A DNA stretch of 64,000 nt, from NCBI GenBank assembly GCA_024708885.1, contig JANJXT010000026.1, positions 36,011 to 100,010 of the forward strand, in the 5' to 3' direction. This stretch comes from Thiobacillus sp. Lineage in GTDB: Bacteria; Pseudomonadota; Gammaproteobacteria; Burkholderiales; Thiobacillaceae. The notes under the pieces were generated by a model. The model worked only from the letters and a program-made list of their open reading frames with translations. It searched no databases and had not been told where the DNA came from. This document shows, piece by piece, positions 57,539 to 64,000 of this stretch (positions are counted from its first letter, which is position 1; the number at the start of each line of letters is the position of its first letter). The translations under genes and the position numbers were made by a program.

Positions 57539-57614
57539 TGGGGAGTCGCCAAGTGGTAAGGCATCGGATTTTGATTCCGACATTCGCAGGTTCGATCCCT
57601 GCCTCCCCAGCCAG
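57539..57614 (+). tRNA. tRNA-Gln (TTG)
   Basis: A 76-base cloverleaf with acceptor TGGGGAG/CTCCCCA, anticodon TTG in GATTTTGATTC, T-loop GGTTCGATCC and encoded CCA end. It stands between ispE and prs. Confidence 0.96.
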
Positions 57615-57623
57615 ATTGAGCGA

Positions 57624-57649
57624 ACAGCCGCCCGTGGCGGCTGTTTTTC
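57624..57649 (+). terminator. intrinsic terminator after tRNA-Gln
   Basis: AACAGCCGCC-CGT-GGCGGCTGTT, a perfect 10-bp stem, is followed by further T residues. It ends the ispE–tRNA-Gln transcript before prs. Confidence 0.88.
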
Positions 57650-57688
57650 TTGTGTGTCGGCGCCAGCGCCGCGTCGCCGGAGACTCGC

Positions 57689-58639
57689 GTGTCCATTGAC
57701 AACCTGATGGTGTTCACGGGGAATGCCAACCCCCGTCTGGCCAGCGACGTTGTGCGCCATCTCAACCTCCATCTCGGGCGCGCCACCGTGTCGCGTTTTT
57801 CCGACGGCGAGGTGATGGTCGAAATCATGGAGAACGTGCGCGGCAAGGACGTGTTCGTGCTGCAATCGACCTGCCAGCCCACCAACGACACGCTGATGGA
57901 GGTGATGGTCATGGTCGACGCGCTGAAGCGCGCCTCGGCCGCACGCATCACCGCGGCCATTCCCTATTACGGCTATGCGCGCCAGGACCGCCGCACCCGT
58001 TCGGCACGGGTGGCGATCACCGCCAGGGTGGTGGCGAACATGCTGCAGGGTGCGGGGATCGACCGCCTGCTGACGATGGATCTGCACTCGGATCAGATCC
58101 AGGGCTTCTTCGACATCCCGGTCGACAACATCTATTCCAGCCCGATCCTCCTGGGCGACATCTGGAAGCGCAACCACCCGAATCTGGTGGTGGTCTCGCC
58201 CGATGTCGGCGGCGTGGTGCGCGCACGGGCGATCGCCAAGCGCCTGGAGTGCGACCTGGCGATCATCGACAAGCGCCGCCCCAAGCCCAACGTGGCGAAG
58301 GTGATGCACATCATCGGCGACGTCAGGGGCCGCACCTGCATCATCATGGACGACATCGTCGACACCGCCAACACGCTGTGCGAGGCGGCCAACGCGCTGA
58401 AGGAACACGGTGCCGAGAAGGTGATGGCCTACTGTACCCACGCGGTGCTGTCGGGCGCCGCTGCCGAGCGCGTGACGAATTCCGCGCTCGACGAACTGGT
58501 GGTCACCGACACCATCCCGCTGCGCGACGACGCGCGTGCGTGCGGCAAGATCCGGCAATTGTCGGTCGCCGAACTGCTGGCGGAAACGATCCGCCGCATC
58601 AGCAACGAGGATTCAGTCAGCTCGCTCTTCATCGAGTAG
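57689..58639 (+). CDS. prs: ribose-phosphate pyrophosphokinase
   Basis: A 316-residue enzyme making PRPP. The regulatory flexible loop [17 protein letters not shown], the [17 protein letters not shown] stretch and the PRPP loop [12 protein letters not shown] are intact. GTG 57689 is chosen because a GGAG site stands six bases before it. Confidence 0.97.
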   Translation: MSIDNLMVFTGNANPRLASDVVRHLNLHLGRATVSRFSDGEVMVEIMENVRGKDVFVLQSTCQPTNDTLMEVMVMVDALKRASAARITAAIPYYGYARQDRRTRSARVAITARVVANMLQGAGIDRLLTMDLHSDQIQGFFDIPVDNIYSSPILLGDIWKRNHPNLVVVSPDVGGVVRARAIAKRLECDLAIIDKRRPKPNVAKVMHIIGDVRGRTCIIMDDIVDTANTLCEAANALKEHGAEKVMAYCTHAVLSGAAAERVTNSALDELVVTDTIPLRDDARACGKIRQLSVAELLAETIRRISNEDSVSSLFIE

Positions 58640-58651
58640 AGCCGATCGAAT

Positions 58652-58676
58652 GCCCCTGGTCGCGGGGGCTCTTTTT
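58652..58676 (+). terminator. intrinsic terminator or attenuator between prs and rplY
   Basis: GCCCC and GGGGC form a short GC-rich stem with an 8-base loop, followed by CTCTTTTT. It lies 12 bp past the prs stop. Confidence 0.7.
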
Positions 58677-58694
58677 CAACTCAGGAGAAATTTC

Positions 58695-59303
58695 ATGGAA
58701 ATCGAAGTCATTGCCTTCAAGCGTGATGCGCAAGGGTCGAGTGCGAGCCGCCGCCTGCGCCACGCCGGCAAGGTCCCCGGAATCGTCTATGGCGGCAGCG
58801 CCGCGCCGATGCAGATCGAGCTGGATCACAACGCCCTCTACCACGCCCTGCGCAAGGAAGCCTTCCACGCATCCGTGCTCACGCTCAGCGTCGACGGCAG
58901 CAAGGAGTCCGTGCTGCTGCGCGACACGCAGTGGCATCCCTACAAGCAGCAGGTGCTGCACGTCGACTTCCAGCGCGTCGACAAGGACCACAAGATCCAC
59001 GTCAAGGTGCCGCTGCATTTCCTCAACGCCGAGACCGCGCCCGGCGTCAAGCTGGGCGGCGGCAAGCCGCACCACATCGTGACCGAGCTCGACGTCGAGT
59101 GTCTTCCCGGCAGCCTGCCCGGGTTCATCGAAGTCGACATGGGCAAGCTCGAAGTGGGCCATTCGATCCATGCCAATGACCTCAAGCTGCCGGCCGGTGT
59201 CGATCTGGTCGCCCACCTCAAGGCGGAAAACCCTGCCGTGGCGGCGATCAGCGCACCCAAGGGCGGCGCTGCCGAAGAAACACCGGCGACCCCCGCGGCG
59301 TAA
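58695..59303 (+). CDS. rplY: 50S ribosomal protein L25 (general stress Ctc form)
   Basis: A 202-residue protein: an N-terminal 5S-rRNA-binding L25 domain (residues 1-90, [21 protein letters not shown]) and the C-terminal TL5 domain (FHVDFQRV-like, then [19 protein letters not shown]). Short Gly/Ala/Pro tail. Ribosome site GGAG precedes ATG 58695. Confidence 0.95.
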   Translation: MEIEVIAFKRDAQGSSASRRLRHAGKVPGIVYGGSAAPMQIELDHNALYHALRKEAFHASVLTLSVDGSKESVLLRDTQWHPYKQQVLHVDFQRVDKDHKIHVKVPLHFLNAETAPGVKLGGGKPHHIVTELDVECLPGSLPGFIEVDMGKLEVGHSIHANDLKLPAGVDLVAHLKAENPAVAAISAPKGGAAEETPATPAA

Positions 59304-59345
59304 TGCCCGTGCGCGGCCCCTCGCGGGCCGCGCAGTGCAAGCGGC

Positions 59346-59951
59346 ATGACGGCACCGCGCCTCATCGTCGGCCTCGGCAACCCGGGGCGCGAGTACGAAG
59401 AAACCCGGCACAATGCCGGGTTTTGGTTTTGCGCGCGCCTCGCGCACACGCGCGGCATTGCGCTCGCGCACGAATCGCGTTTTCACGGTCTGGTGGGTCG
59501 CGACGGTTCGCGCTGGGTCATCCTGCCGCAGACCTTCATGAACCGTTCCGGCCAGGCGGTGGGGGCGCTCGCGCGCTTTCATCGCATCGCGCCCGCGGAA
59601 ATCCTGGTGGTGCACGACGAACTCGACATCCCACCGGGACAACTGCGTCTGAAATTCGGTGGCGGCATGGGCGGCCACAATGGCCTGAAGGACATCACCG
59701 CCCACCTTGGCACCCAGGATTACTGGCGCCTGCGGATCGGCATCGGCCATCCCGGCGATCGCAGCGAAGTGGTGAACTTCGTCCTGAAGCCGCCGCGCCG
59801 CGAGGAACAGGCCGACATCGACGCCGCCATCGAGCGCGCGCTCGGCCTCATGCCGCTGATCGAAAAGGGCGAGTGGAACGCCGCCATCCAGCGCGCCAAC
59901 ACGAAGCCCCCCTCACCCCATCCTTCTAACGCCTCTCGGGATCCATCATGA
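59346..59951 (+). CDS. pth: peptidyl-tRNA hydrolase
   Basis: A 201-residue enzyme recycling peptidyl-t[25 protein letters not shown] contains the catalytic His, and [15 protein letters not shown] and [12 protein letters not shown] are conserved. It overlaps ychF by 4 bp. Confidence 0.97.
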   Translation: MTAPRLIVGLGNPGREYEETRHNAGFWFCARLAHTRGIALAHESRFHGLVGRDGSRWVILPQTFMNRSGQAVGALARFHRIAPAEILVVHDELDIPPGQLRLKFGGGMGGHNGLKDITAHLGTQDYWRLRIGIGHPGDRSEVVNFVLKPPRREEQADIDAAIERALGLMPLIEKGEWNAAIQRANTKPPSPHPSNASRDPS

Positions 59952-61039
59952 GCCTCAAATGCGGCATCGTTGGCCTGCCCAACGTCGGAAAATCCACCCT
60001 CTTCAATGCGCTGACCCAGGCCGGCATCGCGGCGGAGAACTACCCCTTCTGCACCATCGAGCCGAACACCGGCGTGGTCGAAGTGCCCGATCCCCGGCTC
60101 GCGCAGCTTGCCGGGATCATCAATCCGCAGAAAGTGGTACCGGCGATCGTCGAGTTCGTCGACATCGCCGGTCTCGTGGCCGGCGCGTCGAAGGGCGAGG
60201 GTCTGGGCAACCAGTTCCTCGCCAACATTCGCGAGACCGACGCCATTTGCCACGTCGTGCGCTGCTTTCACAACGACAATGTGATCCACGTCGCCGGCAA
60301 GGTCGATCCCGTTTCCGACGTCGAAACCATCGCCACCGAGCTTGCGCTTGCCGACCTCGCGAGTGCGGAAAAGGCGCTGGCGCGCTTTGAAAAGCCGGCG
60401 CGCGCCGGCGACAAGGAGGCGCAGAAAATGGTCGCCGCGCTCAAGCCCGTGGTCGCCGCCTTGAACGAGGGCCGTCCGGCGCGCGCCGCGGCGCTCGACG
60501 CCGAGGGGATGGCAGCGATCAAGCCGCTGTGCCTGATGACGGTGAAGCCGACCCTGTATGTCGCCAACGTCAGCGAGGACGGCTTCCACGACAACCCCAT
60601 GCTCGACGCGCTGCGCGCCTACGCCGCCAAGGAAGGCGCGCCGGTGGTGCCGGCATGCGCGGCGCTCGAGGCCGAGCTGCAGGAACTGTCGCCAGAAGAC
60701 CGCCTGGAATACCTGAAGGAACTGGGCTGGGACGAGCCCGGCCTCAACCGCCTCATCCGCGCCGCCTACGACCTGCTCGGCCTGCAGACCTACTTCACCG
60801 CCGGCGTCAAGGAAGTGCGCGCCTGGACCATCCACAAGGGCGACACCGCGCCGCAGGCCGCCGGCGTCATCCATACCGACTTCGAGCGCGGTTTCATCCG
60901 CGCGCAGACGATCGCCTTCGACGACTTCATCGCCTGCAAGGGCGAGCAGGGCGCCAAGGAGGCCGGCAAGATGCGCGCCGAGGGCAAGGACTACGTCGTC
61001 AAGGATGGCGACGTCATGAATTTTCTTTTCAACGTCTGA
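59948..61039 (+). CDS. ychF: ribosome-binding ATPase YchF (OLA1)
   Basis: A 363-residue Obg-family ATPase. P-loop [14 protein letters not shown] at residues 8-21, switch [16 protein letters not shown], a coiled-coil insert (residues 130-200) and a C-terminal TGS domain ([17 protein letters not shown]). A redox-linked regulator of translation. The foreign island begins just after its stop. Confidence 0.97.
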   Translation: MSLKCGIVGLPNVGKSTLFNALTQAGIAAENYPFCTIEPNTGVVEVPDPRLAQLAGIINPQKVVPAIVEFVDIAGLVAGASKGEGLGNQFLANIRETDAICHVVRCFHNDNVIHVAGKVDPVSDVETIATELALADLASAEKALARFEKPARAGDKEAQKMVAALKPVVAALNEGRPARAAALDAEGMAAIKPLCLMTVKPTLYVANVSEDGFHDNPMLDALRAYAAKEGAPVVPACAALEAELQELSPEDRLEYLKELGWDEPGLNRLIRAAYDLLGLQTYFTAGVKEVRAWTIHKGDTAPQAAGVIHTDFERGFIRAQTIAFDDFIACKGEQGAKEAGKMRAEGKDYVVKDGDVMNFLFNV

Positions 61040-61169
61040 CGAATTTTGCTGGATCTCGGTGGCGCTCAGTAGCGCTTAGTGGACAGGTTGACCCGTTTCA
61101 AATCAATGGGTTGCAGAAACAATACGGTCTGCTGAACGTTCCTATTGTTCATCGAGGTCCAGAAAGTTC

Positions 61170-61210
61170 GGGGGTAGCGTTGGGGGTACTCGTGTTCAAC
61201 CGTGGGGGTA
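61170..61210 (+). repeat. three GGGGGTA direct repeats before the integrase fragment
   Basis: GGGGGTA occurs at 61170-61176, 61182-61188 and 61204-61210, with offsets of 12 and 22 bp (close to one and two helical turns). Direct repeats here would fit arm-type sites for the integrase whose DNA-binding domain begins at 61236, but this is an inference. Confidence 0.4.
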
Positions 61211-61235
61211 CTTTTCCCCGCAGTGGAGTCCAACG

Positions 61236-61565
61236 ATGCCCGAGAATCTACTCACCGACCTCAAGGTCAGGTCGGCCAAATCGACTGATCGAGACTGGAA
61301 ACTTTCAGACGGCGGGGGCTTATTCCTGCTGGTGAAGCCCACCGGCGGCAAGCTCTGGCGGTGGAAGTACCGGCTGCAAGGCAAGGAGAACCTCTTTGCC
61401 ATTGGCGGTTTTCCCCAGGTAAGCCTTGCGGAGGCGCGCGCGGCCCGCGAGAAGGCGCGGACCCTCGTTAAGCAAGGTATCCATAGGGAAGAGTTGGCCG
61501 GGTGTTGCAGAACGAATGGACAGGAGTGGCCTTTTCCTTTTCTGGATGGGGCCGTTGCCCCTTGA
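61236..61565 (+). pseudogene. P4-type tyrosine integrase, N-terminal fragment
   Basis: The first 85 or so residues match the arm-binding domain of P4-like integrases: LLTDLKVRSAKSTDRDWKLSDGGGL, KLWRWKYRLQGKENLFAIGGFP, VSLAEARAAREKARTLVKQGI. After HREE the sequence becomes unrelated and stops at 109 residues, far from the usual 400. The catalytic domain is absent. It marks a decayed mobile element next to ychF. Confidence 0.85.
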
Positions 61566-61651
61566 GTGCCGTTCCCTTGCCATTTGCCTTTGCCCAAGGT
61601 TGGGCCTGGGATTGGGGTAAACAATGGAATAAATGAGGCAATTTATAATTT

Positions 61652-61810
61652 ATTACCCCATTTTTTGGTTCGTGTCGCCTATTTCCTTCCCGGTCAGCCA
61701 TGCCGGCCCCTCACGACCGGCCTACGTCCAGGAAATGGGGTAGTCCAACACTGGTAATGAGGTATTTTTAGAGGCAATACCCCATTAAAAGGCTATGATT
61801 ACCCCATTTA
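61652..61810 (+). promoter_or_regulatory. fic promoter region with repeated TACCCCATT-type motifs
   Basis: This AT-rich stretch between the integrase fragment and fic repeats a 9-12 bp word: ATTACCCCATTTT (61652), AAATGGGGTA (61733, inverted), TAATGAGGTATT (61755) opposite AATACCCCATTA (61776), and ATTACCCCATTTA (61798). The 61755/61776 pair is an inverted repeat with 11 of 12 matching positions and a 9-bp spacer. These look like operator sites for autoregulation. Bases 61566-61651 show no gene. Confidence 0.6.
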
Positions 61811-61832
61811 GATAGCCTGGGCTTACATTTCC

Positions 61833-62933
61833 ATGCACTCGCTCACACCCGAGTACCTTGCCGCGCTTCGCTTCGATGGCACCCAGGCTGCCACGTTGCG
61901 CACACTTGGCGAGTACCAGGGTAAGCAGCAACTCTACGCCGCGCAGTCGCCCGAAGCCCTCAAGGGGCTACGCCAGATCGCGGTGGTGGAGTCCACCGAG
62001 TCGTCCAACCGGCTGGAAGGAGTTGTCGTCTCACCCTCGCGGTTGAAGTCTCTGGTCATCCGCAACGCAACGCCAAAGAGCCGTTCCGAACAGGAGATCG
62101 CCGGCTACCGTGATGCCCTGGCGCTGATCCACGAGTCCGCTGCGCACATGCCCTTCAGCGAAGGCGTAGTGCTGCAACTGCACACCCTGCTGTACCGCTA
62201 TATGCCGCAGGCGGGCGGGCGCTGGAAGGCTACCAACAACGACATCATCGAGCGTCACCCGGACGGCACTTCGCGTCTGCGCTTCCAGCCGGTCGCTGCG
62301 CACCTGACACCGATGACAATGGCCGATCTGACCCGGTACTACGCGACCGCACTGGATCAGCACCTGGCCGACCCCCTGGTACTGGTGCCGCTGGCGATGC
62401 TCGACTTCCTGTGCGTCCACCCCTTCCCGGACGGCAACGGTCGCATGTCCCGCTTGTTGACCTTGCTGCTGCTCTACCACTTCGATTACGCAGTGGGCCG
62501 CTACATCAGCCTGGAACGCATCTTCGAGGAAACCAAGGAAAGCTACTACGAGACGCTGGAAGCCAGCTCGCAGGGCTGGCATCAGGGGCGGCACGACGGC
62601 AAACCCTGGCTTGATTACTTCTGGGGGGCCTTGCTGCGGGCCTACCGTGAGTTCGAGGAGCGTGTCGGCACCATCGAACGGGGACGTGGCAGCAAAGGCG
62701 GCCGGGTGCGGACGGAAGTCTTAGGGCGCAGCTTGCCGTTTTCGATTTCCGAAATCGAAGAAGCCTGCCCGGGGGTCAGCCGAGATATGGTGCGGCTGGT
62801 GCTGCGGGCGATGAAATCAGAGGGGTTGATCGAATCAACGGGCAAGGGGCGAGGGGCGAAATGGAAACGCATCACAGCAGGCACCTCCGGTAGTACAGCG
62901 GTTCTGGCGGTTGGCCACAAGATGGATCAGTGA
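61833..62933 (+). CDS. Fic-domain protein, autoinhibited type, with C-terminal winged helix
   Basis: A 366-residue Fic protein that probably transfers AMP to target proteins. The active motif HPFPDGNGRMSR lies at residues 196-207. The inhibitory motif SNRLEG (residues 58-63) near the N-terminus fits the class II form, in which the Glu competes with ATP. The C-terminal 80 residues contain a winged-helix-like region (ISEIEEACPGVSRDMVRLVLRAMKSEGLI). A HicB-like gene follows after 9 bp. The A+T-rich upstream region and the integrase fragment suggest recent transfer. Confidence 0.92.
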   Translation: MHSLTPEYLAALRFDGTQAATLRTLGEYQGKQQLYAAQSPEALKGLRQIAVVESTESSNRLEGVVVSPSRLKSLVIRNATPKSRSEQEIAGYRDALALIHESAAHMPFSEGVVLQLHTLLYRYMPQAGGRWKATNNDIIERHPDGTSRLRFQPVAAHLTPMTMADLTRYYATALDQHLADPLVLVPLAMLDFLCVHPFPDGNGRMSRLLTLLLLYHFDYAVGRYISLERIFEETKESYYETLEASSQGWHQGRHDGKPWLDYFWGALLRAYREFEERVGTIERGRGSKGGRVRTEVLGRSLPFSISEIEEACPGVSRDMVRLVLRAMKSEGLIESTGKGRGAKWKRITAGTSGSTAVLAVGHKMDQ

Positions 62934-62942
62934 GGACTCTCC

Positions 62943-63233
62943 ATGGATACCTGCCCGGTATTCCGCAGCGAGCGCGATGCGGAACTAACCAAAAAGCTCT
63001 TCTACGCCAAGGATGTGGATGGGCTGCGTCGCGAGGGAGAAATCTCTCTCCGCGTATTCCTCGAAGCCTGCGCCGAAGATGGCGTCGATCCGCACAAGCA
63101 CTTTTCCGGCAAGTTCTCCCTGCGCGTCGATCCACGGTTGCACGAGGCCGCCGTCATCGCCGCTGCGGCGCAAGGGCAAAGCCTCAATCAGTGGGCCGCC
63201 GAGGCGATCCGGCAAGCGGCACGGGCGACATGA
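62943..63233 (+). CDS. HicB-like protein lacking its N-terminal domain
   Basis: A 96-residue protein whose second half (FSGKFSLRVDPRLHEAAVIAAAAQG, SLNQWAAEAIRQA) is the ribbon-helix-helix DNA-binding part of HicB antitoxins. The upstream RNase-H-like domain of HicB is represented only by a short piece (EISLRVFLEACAEDGVDPHK). No hicA is present. It lies 9 bp behind fic, so it may act with fic as a DNA-binding partner or be a remnant. Confidence 0.75.
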   Translation: MDTCPVFRSERDAELTKKLFYAKDVDGLRREGEISLRVFLEACAEDGVDPHKHFSGKFSLRVDPRLHEAAVIAAAAQGQSLNQWAAEAIRQAARAT

Positions 63234-63380
63234 TGCCCGCGGACGAAACGAACCCCCCGGGGTATCGAACCGGGCACGAAATAATGTAGCCCGAGCCGGA
63301 TCTCTCGTCGCCGTGCGGCGTACAGCCCGTACTTCGCATTCAAGGCCTCAACCTGCGGCTGTTTTTCGTAGTCAAGGGGT

Positions 63381-63410
63381 TTGACAGCCCTTCGTCAAGC
63401 CCCCTATAAT
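63381..63410 (+). promoter_or_regulatory. consensus promoter of the tRNA-tuf cluster
   Basis: TTGACA (63381-63386) and TATAAT (63405-63410), both perfect, with an 18-bp spacer, stand 16 bp before tRNA-Tyr. A GC-rich TCTCGCG discriminator follows, as in stringently controlled stable-RNA promoters. Confidence 0.9.
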
Positions 63411-63425
63411 CTCGCGCTTCGTTTG

Positions 63426-63510
63426 GGTGGGGTTCCCGAGCGGTCAAAGGGAGCAGACTGTAAATCTGCCGGCTCTGCCTTCGAAGGTTCGAATCCTTCC
63501 CCCACCACCA
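63426..63510 (+). tRNA. tRNA-Tyr (GTA)
   Basis: An 85-base type II tRNA with a long variable arm. Acceptor GGTGGGG/CCCCACC, anticodon GTA in GACTGTAAATC, encoded CCA. First of three tRNAs before tuf. Confidence 0.96.
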
Positions 63511-63538
63511 GATTTTGTTGCAGGTTGAGCAGGGCGAA

Positions 63539-63612
63539 GCGGGTGTAGCTCAATGGTAGAGCTGAAGCCTTCCAAGCTTAAGACGAGGGTTCGATTCCCT
63601 TCACCCGCTCCA
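63539..63612 (+). tRNA. tRNA-Gly (TCC)
   Basis: A 74-base tRNA with acceptor GCGGGTG/CACCCGC, anticodon TCC in CCTTCCAAGC, T-loop GGTTCGATTC and encoded CCA. Confidence 0.96.
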
Positions 63613-63644
63613 GAGTTTTGAATGGGCTTTTCAGTGAGTCCAGG

Positions 63645-63719
63645 GCCCATGTAGCTCAGTGGCAGAGCACTCCCTTGGTAAGGGAGAGGTCGGCAGTTCA
63701 ATCCTGCCCATGGGCACCA
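63645..63719 (+). tRNA. tRNA-Thr (GGT)
   Basis: A 75-base tRNA with acceptor GCCCATG/CATGGGC, anticodon GGT in CTTGGTAAG, T-loop AGTTCAATCC and encoded CCA. Confidence 0.96.
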
Positions 63720-63859
63720 GATTTTTGGGTGCCCACCGTTCAGGTTGGCGCACCATGGTTTTTGGTGTCCGCCTTGAAAGGTTGGCGACCGGTGTTTCGC
63801 GCGTGTGGTTGTCGGAATCGACGCATCATTTACTTGTGCAAATTTAAGGGGTACTTGAA

Positions 63860-64000
63860 ATGGCTAAGGAAAAATTCGAGCGGACCAAACCGCACGTGAA
63901 CGTTGGTACGATTGGTCACGTTGACCACGGCAAGACCACCTTGACCGCGGCGATCACCACCATTCTGTCGAAGAAATTCGGCGGTGCCGCGAAGAAATAC
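63860..64000 (+). CDS. tuf: elongation factor Tu, partial
   Basis: The first 47 codons before the right edge: [20 protein letters not shown] and the P-loop [10 protein letters not shown] are diagnostic of EF-Tu. It is the usual last gene of the tRNA-Tyr–Gly–Thr–tuf cluster. Confidence 0.98.
   Translation, partial: MAKEKFERTKPHVNVGTIGHVDHGKTTLTAAITTILSKKFGGAAKKY

Noticed and set aside
61040..63380. Flanking att repeats for the Fic island
   Set aside because: GGATCTC occurs near both ends (about 61053 and 63298), but seven bases without extension is within chance for this composition.

Overview
The window is GC-rich, gene-dense chromosomal DNA of a denitrifying betaproteobacterium, most likely in the Rhodocyclales/Nitrosomonadales range. 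The grounds are the betaproteobacterial-type GshA, a CIRCE operator in front of rpoH, the gene order mutM–TPR–lolB–ispE–tRNA-Gln–prs–rplY–pth–ychF, the tRNA-Tyr–Gly–Thr–tuf cluster, a cd1 nitrite reductase cluster and a cbb3 oxidase. No species can be named from the sequence alone.

Layout. 1–3674 (minus): gshA, gshB, apbE and the start of a PTS IIA gene. 3719–4675 (plus): trmL and an unknown gene. 4670–6534 (minus): a nitric-oxide-response operon (DUF59 protein, NnrS-like membrane protein, hemerythrin) behind a good NsrR-type operator. 6646–14346 (minus): an RND efflux pump, a DUF2892 protein, a rhodanese, glutaredoxin, thioredoxin 2, secB, an SH3 protein and gpsA, with an AT-rich dyad at the promoter end. 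14568–15641: aroB. 15969–26977: the nir cluster (nirS, nirT, a diheme cytochrome, a cupredoxin, nirC, nirF, nirDL, nirG, nirH, nirJ, nirN, and a nirN-like propeller gene without a heme c domain), preceded by two FNR/DNR-type boxes. It lies between aroB and dgt, which are normally neighbours. 27041–35173: dgt, a TDT transporter, comF, and bioBFHCD without bioA. 35367–42508: an Rrf2 regulator, SCO1, ccoNOQP, ccoG, a long FixH, ccoS, and a 35-residue membrane peptide. 42666–43174: decayed vapBC. 43416–53343: rpoH, ftsEX-ftsY, two M16 peptidases, rsmD, coaD, a ferredoxin and a dynamin-like GTPase. 53418–61039: the mutM–ychF housekeeping block. 61170–63233: a small foreign island (truncated P4-type integrase, autoinhibited Fic protein, HicB-like remnant). 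63426–64000: three tRNAs and the start of tuf.

How it fits together. The nir genes encode nitrite reduction to NO, the electron-transfer proteins for it, and most of heme d1 synthesis. The NsrR-type operon should respond to the NO produced. The cbb3 operon supplies low-oxygen respiration. nirE, a classical nirM, ccoI and bioA are not in the window and must lie elsewhere or be replaced.

Most novel candidates: the nirN-like protein that has lost the axial His of its relatives; the cytochrome/cupredoxin pair inside the nir operon; the overlapping 35-codon gene after ccoS; the efflux–rhodanese–redoxin operon; and the Fic/HicB-like pair with its palindromic promoter region.
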